Below, piece after piece: positions 44,638 through 54,846 of a stretch of 64,000 nucleotides of DNA. The position numbers were made by a program, and so were the translations under genes. Source of the DNA: Burkholderiales bacterium RIFCSPHIGHO2_01_FULL_63_240. Its GTDB lineage: Bacteria > Pseudomonadota > Gammaproteobacteria > Burkholderiales > Burkholderiaceae_C. The notes beneath the pieces are model-generated. The model was not told the origin of the DNA. It made no database searches and saw only the letters and a program-made list of their open reading frames with translations. Each line of letters begins with the position of its first letter. Position 1 is the stretch's first letter. The DNA lies in NCBI GenBank assembly GCA_001770725.1, contig MERU01000011.1, forward strand, positions 100,886 through 164,885. Direction: 5' to 3'.

Positions 44638-45960
44638 ATGGGCTTCCAACAAGGTCTCTCCGGTCTGAACATCTCCAGCAAGGCGCTGGAGGTCATCGGC
44701 AACAACGTCGCCAACGCCAACACCTATGGCGCCAAATCCGCGCGAGCCGAGTTCTCCGACATGTACGCGGCCTCCCTGGGCGGTGCAGGCAACAACGGCA
44801 TCGGCATCGGCGCCCGCGTGGCGGCCGTGGCGCAGCAGTTCACGCAAGGCAACATCTCCACCACCTCCAACAACCTGGACCTGGCCATCAACGGCCGGGG
44901 CTTCTTCGCGCTGGCCACCGACCAGGGTGAAACGGTCTATTCGCGCAATGGCCAGTTCAAGCGCGACGCCCAGGGCTTCATCATCAACAACGAGCAGCAC
45001 AAGCTGCTGGGCCAGGCCCTGGACGAAACCGGCGCGCCCGCCGGCCCGGCCGGCTCCCCGATCCAGCTGAGCAACGAAGGCTCGGCGCCCGAGCCCGCCG
45101 AAGCCATCACGATGACGGCCAACCTGGACGCGCGCGCCAAGACCATCGACTCAGCCATCGCGGTCGATTTCGAGAACTCCAAGAGCTACAACTTCGTGAC
45201 CTCGCAGACGGTCTATGGTGACAACGGCGCCCCCGTCGCACTGAACTACTACTTCCGCAAGGTGGCCGACGCCGTGGCGGAAGACCTCTCGGCGGTTCCG
45301 CCTGTGGCCGCCCAAGGCGCCACCTGGGACATCTACGTGACCGCCGACGGCAACACCAACGCCGCCTCGATCAACCCGCCTGGCGCGGCCACCACCGTGC
45401 CCCCGCCGACCCCGCTGCCCATCGGCCAGGTCATCTTCAACCCCGATGGGTCGCTGCCGGCCAACACGGTGATCACCCTGCCCGACATCCCGGGTGGCAA
45501 CAACGGCCAACCCCTGGTCGGCGTGACCTTCGACATGTCGGCCTCGACCGAGTACTCGGGCAACTACGCCGTGACCAACCTCATCGGTGGTGGCTACGGC
45601 GCCGGCAACCTGTCGGACTTCATCATCGAATCCGACGGCACCGTCAAGGCCCGCTACACCAACGGCCAGTCCAAGGCCCTCGCCCGCGTCCAGCTGGCCG
45701 ACTTCCGCAACCTCAATGGCCTGCAACCCATCGGGGCCAATGAATGGAAGGCCACCAACGCCTCTGGCGAGCCCCTGCCGCTGGGCTCGCCCGGCAGCGG
45801 TGTCTACGGCCTGCTTCAGTCCGGCGCCCTGGAAGAGTCCAACGTGGACCTGACGGGCGAGCTGGTCAACATGATCGTGGCGCAGCGGACCTACCAGGCC
45901 AACGCCCAGACCATCAAGACCGAGGACCAGGTGCTGCAGACGCTGGTGAACCTGCGTTGA
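44638..45960 (+). CDS. flgE: Flagellar hook protein FlgE
   Basis: 440 residues. MGFQQGLSGLNISSKALEVI and GNNVANANTYGAKSARAEF at the N-terminus and GELVNMIVAQRTYQANAQTI at the C-terminus are the paired helical parts of axial proteins; the middle (about 150-340) is the variable surface domain. GAAAGGA precedes the ATG. It is exported through the flagellar type III apparatus and polymerises into the hook. Confidence 0.96.
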   Translation: MGFQQGLSGLNISSKALEVIGNNVANANTYGAKSARAEFSDMYAASLGGAGNNGIGIGARVAAVAQQFTQGNISTTSNNLDLAINGRGFFALATDQGETVYSRNGQFKRDAQGFIINNEQHKLLGQALDETGAPAGPAGSPIQLSNEGSAPEPAEAITMTANLDARAKTIDSAIAVDFENSKSYNFVTSQTVYGDNGAPVALNYYFRKVADAVAEDLSAVPPVAAQGATWDIYVTADGNTNAASINPPGAATTVPPPTPLPIGQVIFNPDGSLPANTVITLPDIPGGNNGQPLVGVTFDMSASTEYSGNYAVTNLIGGGYGAGNLSDFIIESDGTVKARYTNGQSKALARVQLADFRNLNGLQPIGANEWKATNASGEPLPLGSPGSGVYGLLQSGALEESNVDLTGELVNMIVAQRTYQANAQTIKTEDQVLQTLVNLR

Positions 45961-46015
45961 TGCAGGTTTGAGCCACCCGAGTCGAGGCCCCTGACCGCAG
46001 CACACGGAGCACACC

Positions 46016-46747
46016 ATGGACCGCATGATCTACCTCAGCATGGCTGGCGCGAAGGCCAACTTCGCCCAGCAGGAGGTGCTGGCCAACAACCTGGCCAACG
46101 TCAGCACCACGGGTTTTCGCGCCGAGCTGCATGCCCTGCGCGCCGTGCCCGTGCGTGGCGATGGCGCCTCGACCCGCGTCTACTCGCTCGAGACCACCGT
46201 CGGCTACGACGAGAGCGCCGGCACCATCACCCCGACCAACCGCCCGCTGGACGTCGCCGTCATGGGCAAGTCGTGGATGGCGGTGCAGGGCCTGGACGGC
46301 ACCGAGGCCTACTCGCGCGCCGGCCACCTGATGACCGACAACCAGGGCACCCTGGTGACCGCCGAGGGCCTGCAGGTGCTGGGCGATGGCGGCCCGATCA
46401 CCATCCCGGTTGGCTCGGAGCCCAGCATCGCCCCCGATGGCACCGTCAGCGCCCGAGGACTCAATGGCAAGAGCCAGAACGTGGGCCGCATCAAGCTGGT
46501 GACACCCGAGACCAAGCTGCAGCGCGGCGAAGACGGCCTGTTCCGACCAGCCGATGGCGCCCAGTTGCCCCTGGACGAAACCGCCCGACTGCAGGACGGT
46601 GCGCTCGAAGGCTCGAACGTGAACCCGATCGAGACCACGGTGCAGATGATCGCTTCGCAGCGTCAGTACGAGGCGCAGATGCGCCTGATGCAGACCGCCG
46701 AGCAAAACGAGAAGACCGCAGCCCAGCTGCTGTCGGCCAACGGCTGA
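46016..46747 (+). CDS. flgF: Flagellar proximal rod protein FlgF
   Basis: 243 residues. MDRMIYLSMAGAKANFAQQE is the FlgF-type N-terminus, LANNLANVSTTGFRAELHAL the axial motif, and NPIETTVQMIASQRQYEAQM the C-terminal helix. It lies 55 bases after flgE. Confidence 0.95.
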   Translation: MDRMIYLSMAGAKANFAQQEVLANNLANVSTTGFRAELHALRAVPVRGDGASTRVYSLETTVGYDESAGTITPTNRPLDVAVMGKSWMAVQGLDGTEAYSRAGHLMTDNQGTLVTAEGLQVLGDGGPITIPVGSEPSIAPDGTVSARGLNGKSQNVGRIKLVTPETKLQRGEDGLFRPADGAQLPLDETARLQDGALEGSNVNPIETTVQMIASQRQYEAQMRLMQTAEQNEKTAAQLLSANG

Positions 46748-46783
46748 CCCTGAAGAACGGCATCGCGCCGAAGGAGTTTCACC

Positions 46784-47569
46784 ATGATGCGTTCCCTGTG
46801 GGTATCGAAGTCCGGCATGGAAGCCCAGCAAACCCAGCTGGACCACATCTCCAACAACCTGGCCAACAGCGGCACCAACGGCTTCAAGCAGACGCATGCG
46901 GTCTTCGAAGACCTCATGTACCAGAACCTGCGGCAAAGCGGCGCCAACAGTTCCGACCAGACCACGCTGCCAACCGGCCTGCAAGCCGGCCTGGGCGTGC
47001 GCGCGGTGGCTTCTTCCCGCCAGTTCACGCAGGGCAACCTGCAGCAGACGGGCAACAACCTGGACGTGGCCATCCAGGGCAAGGGCTTCTTCGAAGTCAC
47101 CCTGCCCGACGGCACCATCGGCTACACGCGTGACGGCGCCTTCCAGATCGACAACCAGGGTCGCATCGTCACCAACAATGGCTACCCGGTCAACATCGGT
47201 GGCGGCACCATCCCGGCCGAGGCCACCCAGGTCACCATCGGCAACGACGGCGTCATCACCGCCACCATGCCTGGCACGACCGCCGTGCAGCGCATCGGCC
47301 AGTTCCAGATGTCGACCTTCATCAACCCCAACGGGTTGGACCCCAAGGGCCAGAACTACTTCCAGGAAACCGAGGCCTCGGGCCAGCCCCAGTCGGGCAA
47401 CCCGGCTTCGGACCAGCGCGGCAGCCTGTCACAAGGCTTCGTGGAAACCTCGAACGTGAACGTGGTGCAGGAGCTGGTGATGATGATCCAGACCCAGCGC
47501 GCCTACGAGCTGAACTCCAAGGCCATCCAGACCTCGGATCAGATGCTGCAAAAGCTGGGGCAGCTGTGA
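46784..47569 (+). CDS. flgG: Flagellar distal rod protein FlgG
   Basis: 261 residues. MMRSLWVSKSGMEAQQTQLD and ISNNLANSGTNGFKQTHAVF at the start, then the FlgG-specific NLQQTGNNLDVAIQGKGFF and the C-terminal NVVQELVMMIQTQRAYELNS. AAGGAG lies seven bases before the ATG. The length is typical for FlgG, which sets rod length. Its stop shares a base with the flgH start. Confidence 0.96.
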   Translation: MMRSLWVSKSGMEAQQTQLDHISNNLANSGTNGFKQTHAVFEDLMYQNLRQSGANSSDQTTLPTGLQAGLGVRAVASSRQFTQGNLQQTGNNLDVAIQGKGFFEVTLPDGTIGYTRDGAFQIDNQGRIVTNNGYPVNIGGGTIPAEATQVTIGNDGVITATMPGTTAVQRIGQFQMSTFINPNGLDPKGQNYFQETEASGQPQSGNPASDQRGSLSQGFVETSNVNVVQELVMMIQTQRAYELNSKAIQTSDQMLQKLGQL

Positions 47570-48249
47570 TGAAGGCCGCTCGCACCGCCAGGCACCTTGC
47601 CCTCGCCCTCGCCGCGCTGGCCCTGGCCGGTTGCGAGGTCATGAACCCGCGCGTCGACGTGATGCAGCCCACCCAGGTTCGCCCCGTGGCGGGCGCCTAC
47701 ACGCCCGTCAACAACGGCTCGCTGTTCCAGCAGGCCGGCTACCGGCCGCTCTACGAGAGCCACCGCGCGCGCATGGTCGGCGACATCATCACCATCCAGA
47801 TCAGCGAGAACGTCTCGGCCAAGCAGGAAACGACCAGCTCCATCGAGAAAAAGGGCTCGGTCGACAGCAGCATCACGGCCGTGCCGATCGCCAACGTGAC
47901 GCAACTGGCCAAGCTGGGCGCCGAAGGCAGCAGCAACAACAAATTCGATGGCAAGGGCAGCAGCGAAGCCGTCGGCACGTTCTCGGGCTCGATCACCACC
48001 ACGGTGGTCGAGGTGCTGCCCAACGGGCACCTGATTGTGTCTGGTGAAAAGCAGATCGGCGTGGCGAAAAACGTCGACGTCCTGCGCTTTTCGGGGCAGA
48101 TCGACCCCTACACCATCCAGCCCGGCAACCTCGTGAGGTCGAGTCAGGTGGCCAACGTCCGCGTCGAGCAGATGGGCCGAGGGCAGCAGCACGAAGCCCA
48201 AGGAATAGGCTGGTTGGGGCGGTTCTTTTTGAGCGTCTCGCCCTTCTAA
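47569..48249 (+). CDS. flgH: Flagellar L-ring lipoprotein FlgH
   Basis: 226 residues. A lipoprotein signal with lipobox LAGC (Cys near 21) anchors it in the outer membrane. SLFQQAGYRPLYESHRARMV, GDIITIQISENVSAKQET and PNGHLIVSGEKQIGV are family motifs, and the C-terminus GWLGRFFLSVSPF is diagnostic. Start at the ATG at 47569; a GTG one codon earlier is the alternative. Confidence 0.96.
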   Translation: MKAARTARHLALALAALALAGCEVMNPRVDVMQPTQVRPVAGAYTPVNNGSLFQQAGYRPLYESHRARMVGDIITIQISENVSAKQETTSSIEKKGSVDSSITAVPIANVTQLAKLGAEGSSNNKFDGKGSSEAVGTFSGSITTTVVEVLPNGHLIVSGEKQIGVAKNVDVLRFSGQIDPYTIQPGNLVRSSQVANVRVEQMGRGQQHEAQGIGWLGRFFLSVSPF

Positions 48250-48291
48250 AGGTCCGGAAAATGGAGCCGAGTCCCCCCTGGAACCGGCGCC

Positions 48292-49422
48292 ATGAACCAC
48301 ACTGACCGCATCCTCAAACTGCTGATCGCCCTGGCCTTCCTGGCCGCATCCGCAGCCCTGTGGTGGCCCGTTCAGGCCCAGGCCGTGCGCCTGAAGGAAA
48401 TCGCCGCCGTCCAAGGCGTGCGTCCCAACCAGCTGATGGGCTACGGCCTGGTCGTCGGCCTCGACGGCACGGGCGACCAGACCACCCAGACCCCCTTCAC
48501 CGCCCAGAGCATCAACGCGATGCTCCAGCAGATGGGCATCACGGTGCCGGCTGGCGCCAACATGCAGCTCAAGAACGTGGCGGCCGTGCTGGTGACGGCC
48601 ACCCTGCCCCCCTTCGCCCAACCCGGCCAACCCCTGGACATCAACGTCTCGTCGCTGGGCAACGCCAAGTCGCTGCGCGGCGGCACCCTGATCGCCACCC
48701 CGCTCAAGGGCGCCGATGGCCAGATCTACGCGCTCGCGCAGGGCAACGTGGTCGTGGTCGGCGCTGGCGCCGCCGCAGGTGGCTCCAAGGTCACCGTCAA
48801 CCACCTGAGCGCCGGCCGCATCCCCGCTGGCGCCACGGTCGAGCGCGCCGTGGCCACGCCCTGGGCACAAGGCAGCGCCATCCAGTACGACCTGCAATCC
48901 GACGACTTCAACACCGCCCGCGAAGTGGCCAACGCCATCAACAAGGCCAAGGGCCCGGGCACCGCCGAAGCCCTGAGCGGTCGCAGCGTGATGGTCCGAC
49001 TGCCGCAGCAAACCGGCGACCGCGTGGCCTTCATGGCCGACCTGGAGAACATCTCCATCGACCGCGCCACGCCCTCGGCCAAGATCATCGTCAACGCCCG
49101 CACCGGCTCCATCGTGATGAACCAGGCGGTGACCATCGGCCCCTGCGCGGTGGCCCACGGCAACCTGTCGGTGACCATCAGCTCCACCCCGGTTGTCAGC
49201 CAGCCCAACCCCCTGTCGCAAGGGCAGACCGTGGTCACCGAAAAAGCCGACATCCGCATCAACCAGGAACCCGGCAACATCATCCAGCTGCCCGCCGGCA
49301 GCAAGCTGACCGATGTCGTCAAGGCGCTCAACACCCTGGGCGCCAACCCGCAGGACCTGCTGGCCATCCTGCAAGCCATGAAGGCGGCCGGCGCGCTCCA
49401 AGCCGAGCTGGAGGTGATCTGA
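48292..49422 (+). CDS. flgI: Flagellar P-ring protein FlgI
   Basis: 376 residues. A Sec signal peptide (cleavage near AQA/VRLKE, about residue 31) precedes the mature VRLKEIAAVQGVRPNQLMGY. VVGLDGTGDQTTQTPFTAQS, SSLGNAKSLRGGTLIATPLK and the C-terminal DVVKALNTLGANPQDLLAIL are diagnostic. It forms the P ring in the peptidoglycan layer with help from FlgA. Confidence 0.97.
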   Translation: MNHTDRILKLLIALAFLAASAALWWPVQAQAVRLKEIAAVQGVRPNQLMGYGLVVGLDGTGDQTTQTPFTAQSINAMLQQMGITVPAGANMQLKNVAAVLVTATLPPFAQPGQPLDINVSSLGNAKSLRGGTLIATPLKGADGQIYALAQGNVVVVGAGAAAGGSKVTVNHLSAGRIPAGATVERAVATPWAQGSAIQYDLQSDDFNTAREVANAINKAKGPGTAEALSGRSVMVRLPQQTGDRVAFMADLENISIDRATPSAKIIVNARTGSIVMNQAVTIGPCAVAHGNLSVTISSTPVVSQPNPLSQGQTVVTEKADIRINQEPGNIIQLPAGSKLTDVVKALNTLGANPQDLLAILQAMKAAGALQAELEVI

Positions 49423-49423
49423 C

Positions 49424-50470
49424 ATGAGCGTGAACAACCCCGCCGCCACCAATGGCCTGACCATGGACCTGCGGTCGCTGGACCGCCTCAAGGGCACCTC
49501 CGGCACCAACCCGCGCGCCGCGGTGCGCGAAACCGCGAAACAGCTCGAAAGCCTGTTCATGGGCGAGCTGATGAAGAGCATGCGCGCCTCGACCATGTCC
49601 AGCGGCATGTTCGAAAACAGCGGCTCCGAGATGGCCACCGGCATGCTCGACACCCAGTTCGCAGGCCAGATGAGCGGCCGACCCGGCGGGCTGGCCGATG
49701 CCATCGCCAAGCAGCTCGAGCGCCAGATGGGCATCAAGCCGGAGACCGCCGACAAGTCAGGCGCCACCGGCGGCACCACGGCCAGCGCCAGCACCCTCAG
49801 CCGCGTCGCCGGCACCAACTCTTTCAAGGGCCTGGGCCAGCTCGGCGACCTGGGTGACCTCGACGCCACCCAGTTCCCAGGCGGCAACGGCGCCGATCTC
49901 GAAGAGATCCTGCGCCGCGCACAAAGCCTGGATCGCGGCAGCGCCCGCACGAACACCGCCAGCAACGCCACCACCACCTCCGACGGCAAACGCCTGAGCA
50001 ACAGCGAGCAGTTCATCCGCAAGCACCACGAAGCCGCCAAGGCCGCCGAGGCCGCCTCGGGCATCCCGTCCGGCCACATCCTGGGCCAGGCGGCGCTGGA
50101 ATCCGGCTGGGGCAAGCACGAGATCAAGATGAAGGACGGCAGCTCCAGCCACAACCTGTTCGGCATCAAGGCAACTTCCGACTGGAAGGGCAAGGTCGCC
50201 GAGGTGACCACCACCGAGTACATCGGCGGCGTGGCGCGCAAGGTGACGGCCAAATTCCGTGCGTATGACTCTTACGCAGACGCTTTCAAGGACCACGCTC
50301 GCCTGCTGACGCAGAGCCCGCGCTACAGTCAGACCGTCGCCAAGGCCGACACGGCGCAGGGCTATGCCCAGGGCCTGCAGAAGGCAGGTTACGCCACCGA
50401 CCCGGCTTACGCGAACAAGCTGACCCAGGTCATCAACACCGCCCTGCGCGTTCAGCGCAGCATGGCTTGA
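49424..50470 (+). CDS. flgJ: Rod cap and peptidoglycan hydrolase FlgJ
   Basis: 348 residues in two domains. The N-terminal rod-cap domain (about 25-105) has AKQLESLFMGELMKSMRAST. A Ser/Thr/Asn-rich linker leads to a C-terminal glucosaminidase domain (about 190-345) with ILGQAALESGWGKHEIK (catalytic Glu near 226) and YDSYADAFKDHARLL. It is the dual-domain form, which cuts peptidoglycan to let the rod through. One base separates it from flgI. Confidence 0.96.
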   Translation: MSVNNPAATNGLTMDLRSLDRLKGTSGTNPRAAVRETAKQLESLFMGELMKSMRASTMSSGMFENSGSEMATGMLDTQFAGQMSGRPGGLADAIAKQLERQMGIKPETADKSGATGGTTASASTLSRVAGTNSFKGLGQLGDLGDLDATQFPGGNGADLEEILRRAQSLDRGSARTNTASNATTTSDGKRLSNSEQFIRKHHEAAKAAEAASGIPSGHILGQAALESGWGKHEIKMKDGSSSHNLFGIKATSDWKGKVAEVTTTEYIGGVARKVTAKFRAYDSYADAFKDHARLLTQSPRYSQTVAKADTAQGYAQGLQKAGYATDPAYANKLTQVINTALRVQRSMA

Positions 50471-50490
50471 CGGCCTGATCGGAGGACACC

Positions 50491-52266
50491 ATGGGATCAG
50501 GCATCTTCGGTCTGGGCACACGGGCCATGCAGGCCGCCCAGGTCAACCTGGACACCATCAGCCACAACATCAGCAACGTCAACACGCCTGGCTATTCACG
50601 CCAGACGGTGCAGCTGGAAACGGAAGGCGGCCTCTACACGGGCGCCGGCTTCTTCGGCCGCGGGGTCAAGGTCACCACCGTCGCGCGCCAGACCAACGAG
50701 TTCCTGATCAAGGAAAACAACCTGAACCAGGCCATGGCCTCGGCCGACCAGACTCGCCTGGAAAAGCTCAACCAGCTCGAGAAGGTGCTGCCCACCGGTG
50801 AAACCGGCCTGGGCTACGCCGCCAGCCAGTTGCTCAACGCCTTCGTCGACGTCGCCAACCAGCCGCAGGACATGTCGGCCCGCCAGGTCGTGCTCTCGCG
50901 CGCCAAGGAGTGGGTCAGCCGCGTCAACACCGCCGCCGACCAGCTCAACCAGATGCAGCTGGGTGTGGTCAGCGACATGGAGACCTCGGTCGCGCGCATC
51001 AATTCGCTGACACAGCAGATCGCCAAGACCAACCAGGCCATCGCTTCGTTCAGCGGCATCGGCCACGCCCCCAACGACCTGCTCGACAAGCGCGACCAGC
51101 TCATCCAGGACCTCAACAAACTGGTGCAGGTCAACACGGTCGAGGCCGACGATGGCTCGCTCAACGTGTTCATGGGTGGTGGCCAGTTGCTCGTGCTGAG
51201 CAACAGCGCCGAGACCCTGGCGGTGGTCCGCGACCCGCTGGACAGCACGCTGGCTCGGGTGGCCCTGCGCACCAACGGCACCGACCGCATCCTCGAATCC
51301 GACCAGTTGATGGGCGGCGCGCTCAGGGGCCTGCTGACCTTCCAGGACACCGACATCGCCCAGACGCGGGCCAACCTCAACACCTTCGTCCAGCAGTTCG
51401 CCGACGCCATCAACGAGCAGCAAGCCCTGGGCGTTGACCTCGAGGGCAATCCGCAGACCACCTTCGACGCCTCCGGCAACCCCGTCGGCATCCCGATCTT
51501 CCTGAACACCACCTCGGCCGCCAGCATCAGCCTGGCGCTGAACCAGCCCAAGGGCCTGGCCGCCGCGTCGCCGCTGACCGCCGCCATCCAGCCCTCCAAC
51601 CAGGGCACGCTGGCGATCGAGTCGCTGGTGATGAACCGCGCCCTGCCCGGCGTCAACGCGCTCGACTACGGCTCGTCCCTGCCCACGAACGGCCAGCCCC
51701 TCACGGTCGTCTTCGAACAGCCCAACCCGCTGGACCCGACGCTGACCTACCGCTTCGTCGACCAGAACGGCGTGCCTTACAAGGACGTGGTGCCCGCCCG
51801 CGTGTGGTCGGCCGGCACGCCCATCAGCGACGCCGACGCCGGCTCGACGCCGCCAGAAGCGCTGTTCATGGTCAACGTGACCGGCGTGCCGCGCCCCGGC
51901 GACAAGATCACCGTGGCCATCACGCAGAACCCGAGCGCCAACAACGGCAACGCGCGCGCCATGCTCAAGCTGCGCGACCAGACCATCATCTCGCTGGACG
52001 GCAGCACCCAGGCCACCGTGACCGATGCCTACTCGCAGATGATCGGCAACCTCGGCGTGCTGGTGCAAAGCGGCAAGACGTCCGCCAGCATCTCCGCCAC
52101 GCTGGCCGACACCAGCGAGCAAACGCTGACGGGCGTCACCGGTGTCAACCTCGACGAGGAAGCCGCCAAACTCATCCAGTTCCAGCAGAGCTACCAGGCC
52201 GCCGCCAAGGTCCTTCAGATCGCCCAATCCCTTTTCGACACCTTGTTGCAGACCGCTCGCGGTTGA
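50491..52266 (+). CDS. flgK: Hook-filament junction protein FlgK (HAP1)
   Basis: 591 residues. SHNISNVNTPGYSRQTVQLE at the N-terminus and the C-terminal GVNLDEEAAKLIQFQQSYQA are the axial D0 helices. FVDVANQPQDMSARQVVLSR marks the FlgK family. GGAGGA precedes the ATG. It connects the hook to the filament and is a FlgN client. Confidence 0.96.
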   Translation: MGSGIFGLGTRAMQAAQVNLDTISHNISNVNTPGYSRQTVQLETEGGLYTGAGFFGRGVKVTTVARQTNEFLIKENNLNQAMASADQTRLEKLNQLEKVLPTGETGLGYAASQLLNAFVDVANQPQDMSARQVVLSRAKEWVSRVNTAADQLNQMQLGVVSDMETSVARINSLTQQIAKTNQAIASFSGIGHAPNDLLDKRDQLIQDLNKLVQVNTVEADDGSLNVFMGGGQLLVLSNSAETLAVVRDPLDSTLARVALRTNGTDRILESDQLMGGALRGLLTFQDTDIAQTRANLNTFVQQFADAINEQQALGVDLEGNPQTTFDASGNPVGIPIFLNTTSAASISLALNQPKGLAAASPLTAAIQPSNQGTLAIESLVMNRALPGVNALDYGSSLPTNGQPLTVVFEQPNPLDPTLTYRFVDQNGVPYKDVVPARVWSAGTPISDADAGSTPPEALFMVNVTGVPRPGDKITVAITQNPSANNGNARAMLKLRDQTIISLDGSTQATVTDAYSQMIGNLGVLVQSGKTSASISATLADTSEQTLTGVTGVNLDEEAAKLIQFQQSYQAAAKVLQIAQSLFDTLLQTARG

Positions 52267-52277
52267 GGAGCCTGATC

Positions 52278-53516
52278 ATGCGCATCGTCACCGCTTACGC
52301 TTACGACACGGCCATCGCCAACCTGCAAAAACGTCAGCAGGACCTCTCCGAGACCCAGATGCAGCTGACCTCGGGCAAACGCGTCAACCGCGCCAGCGAC
52401 GACCCCACCGCCGCCGCCCGCGCCGAGCGCGCCCTGGCCAGCATCGCCCGGTCGGATGCCAACAAGCGTGCGCTGGACGCCAGCGCCAACGTGATGGGCA
52501 TCGCCGAATCGGCCCTGGGTGACGCGGTCGAGCTGCTGCAGTCGGCCCGCGAAACCCTGGTCGCAGCCGGCAACGGCAGCTACAGCGACAGCGAACGCAA
52601 AGCCCTGGCCATCAAGCTGCGCGAGATCCGCAACCAGTTGCTCAACGTCGCCAACCGACCGGATGGCGGCGGCGGCTACGTCTTCGGCGGCCAAGGTGCC
52701 TCCCAACCCCCCTTCGTCGACAACACCACCGGCGTGAGCTTCGAGGCGCAGGGCGGCGAAATGCTGGCCTCGTCGAGCGAAAAGCTCAACCTCACCGTCG
52801 ACGGCGAACAGATCTTCCTGAAGTCCAAGACCGGCAACGGCATCTTCACCACCGGGCCGCTGGCCGGCAGCAACAGCGGCAAGGCCTGGATCAACTCCGG
52901 CAACGTGACCGATCCCTCCGCCCTGCCCTACCCCTCGGGTGGCGGCACCTCGGCCACCTACGAGTTGCGCTTCGCCACCAGTGGCAGCACCCGCACCTAC
53001 GACATCGTCGACACCAGCACCGTGCCGGAAACACCGCTGGCCACTGGCCAAGCCTTCGATTCGGGCAAGGCCATCCAGATCCCCGGACTGGGGATGGCCG
53101 TGTCGGTGTCGGGCGAGCCAGCCAATGGCGACGTCTTCACCATCGGCGAGTCGACCAACAGCCAGAGCATTTTCAAGACGCTGGACGACACCATCGCCTC
53201 GCTCAGCCAGGACAACGTCCTGGGGCCCGCCGTCCAGCAGATCACCACCACCGGCATCACCGGACTCGACAGCGTGCTCAACAACCTGCAGGGCGCGCGC
53301 TCTGCGGTGGGCGAGTCCCTCAACCGGATGGACGGCATCGAAAGCCGCATCAGCGCCCTCAAGCTGTCGGCCCAGCAGGAAAAGTCCAGCGCCGAGGACC
53401 TGGACCTGACCGAGGCCATCTCGAAGTTCCAGGGACAGCAGACCGGCTACGAAGTGGCATTGCAGAGTTACGCTGCCGTGCAGAAGCTCTCGCTGTTCAA
53501 CTACATCAACGGCTGA
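52278..53516 (+). CDS. flgL: Hook-filament junction protein FlgL (HAP3)
   Basis: 412 residues. MRIVTAYAYDTAIANLQKRQ and TSGKRVNRASDDPTAAARAE are flagellin-like N-terminal helices; the C-terminal EDLDLTEAISKFQGQQTGYE closes the fold. The ATG at 52278 has GAGGAG upstream; a much longer upstream frame overlaps flgK and is rejected. Last structural gene of the operon. Confidence 0.96.
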   Translation: MRIVTAYAYDTAIANLQKRQQDLSETQMQLTSGKRVNRASDDPTAAARAERALASIARSDANKRALDASANVMGIAESALGDAVELLQSARETLVAAGNGSYSDSERKALAIKLREIRNQLLNVANRPDGGGGYVFGGQGASQPPFVDNTTGVSFEAQGGEMLASSSEKLNLTVDGEQIFLKSKTGNGIFTTGPLAGSNSGKAWINSGNVTDPSALPYPSGGGTSATYELRFATSGSTRTYDIVDTSTVPETPLATGQAFDSGKAIQIPGLGMAVSVSGEPANGDVFTIGESTNSQSIFKTLDDTIASLSQDNVLGPAVQQITTTGITGLDSVLNNLQGARSAVGESLNRMDGIESRISALKLSAQQEKSSAEDLDLTEAISKFQGQQTGYEVALQSYAAVQKLSLFNYING

Positions 53517-53543
53517 CCCCCACCCCATCGCACAGCCCACACC

Positions 53544-54749
53544 ATGGACCACGCCATCCTCGGGCAGATCGCCCTGTCGTACAGCCCCGTCATCGACCGC
53601 AACCGAGCCGTGACCGCCACGCGCCTGACGGTCTGGCCCACCACGCCAGGCCAGAGCCTGGATGCCGCGTCGCTGCTGGCGGCGCTCGGCGAAGCCTGGC
53701 CCGTCGGCGGCCCCGGCCTGTGGCTGAACGTCGCCAACGAAGGCCTGCTGCAGGACCTGATGGCCGCCCAGCCGGGCACGCACATCTTCATCGAGGTGCC
53801 GGCCTTCATGGCCAGTGACCCAGCCAACATCGACGCGCTGTGCACGCTGCACGCCAACGGCAGCACGCTGCTGCTCAAGGGCCGCCCCCTGGGCGAGCTG
53901 CCCAAAGAGGTGCTGCCCTGCTTCAAGCAGTCCATCATCGACTTCGAAGACGACCGCCGCAACGACGGCGCGCCCGCGCCCCAGGCCGCTCCGGGCGCCG
54001 GCAATGGCCGCAGCATCAGCCACATCCAGGTGGGCGTGAGCAACGTCGCCGAGATGGAAACCGCTTTCCGCCATGGCGCGACGGCCGTGCTCGGCTGGCC
54101 CATCGACGACGTGACCCAGGGCGCCAGCAAACCGGCCGACCAGCCCGCGCTGCAGGTCATCGTGCAGCTCATCGACCAGGTGCACCGACAGGAAGAAATC
54201 GAGGTGCTCGAGAACACCCTCAAGCACGACCCGCCCCTGGCCTACAAGCTGATGCGCTACATCAACTCGCCGGCCTTCGGGCTGTCGGTGGAGATCAGCT
54301 CCTTTCGCCACGCCATCATGATCCTGGGCTACCAGCGCCTCAAGCGCTGGCTGGCGCTGCTGCTGGCCACCGCCTCCAAGGACCCCAACATGAAGCCGGT
54401 GATGTTCGCCGCCGTGCGCCGGGGCCTGATCATGGAAGAGCTGGCCAAGGTCAATGGCAACGAGGAGATGCGCAACGAGCTGTTCATCTGCGGCGTGTTC
54501 TCGCTGCTCGACCGCATGTTCCGCCAGCCTTTCAGCGAGCTGCTGAAAACCATCCCCGTGCCCGAGCGGGTCTTCCAGGTGCTGGCCGACCACACCGGCC
54601 CCTACGAGCCCTACTTCAAGCTCGTGCAGGCCATGGAGGGCAGCGACGTCTTCGACATCAAGGACGCCGCCGACCACGTGATGATGGGCTTCGACGACAT
54701 CAACCACGCCTTGCTGGCGGCCATGGGTTCGGCCTCGCAGCTGGACTGA
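53544..54749 (+). CDS. HDOD-domain signalling protein
   Basis: 401 residues. The N-terminal part (about 1-185) resembles a shortened or degenerate EAL-like region of YuxH-type proteins: no ExL motif of an active phosphodiesterase is visible. The HDOD domain (about 195-390) has LKHDPPLAYKLMRYINSPAF and SSFRHAIMILGYQRLKRWL. YuxH-like proteins act in signalling, often with cyclic di-GMP pathways. It starts 27 bases after flgL and may be transcribed with the flagellar operon; a role in motility is inferred from position only. Confidence 0.85.
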   Translation: MDHAILGQIALSYSPVIDRNRAVTATRLTVWPTTPGQSLDAASLLAALGEAWPVGGPGLWLNVANEGLLQDLMAAQPGTHIFIEVPAFMASDPANIDALCTLHANGSTLLLKGRPLGELPKEVLPCFKQSIIDFEDDRRNDGAPAPQAAPGAGNGRSISHIQVGVSNVAEMETAFRHGATAVLGWPIDDVTQGASKPADQPALQVIVQLIDQVHRQEEIEVLENTLKHDPPLAYKLMRYINSPAFGLSVEISSFRHAIMILGYQRLKRWLALLLATASKDPNMKPVMFAAVRRGLIMEELAKVNGNEEMRNELFICGVFSLLDRMFRQPFSELLKTIPVPERVFQVLADHTGPYEPYFKLVQAMEGSDVFDIKDAADHVMMGFDDINHALLAAMGSASQLD

Positions 54750-54846
54750 ACCCACCGTGAACGCAGGGGCCATGCGCGCCCCTGCCCGCCCCTCAAATCG
54801 AGGGTAAACCCTTGCGCAAAAACAGCCGCTCGCTATCCTCGACGGC

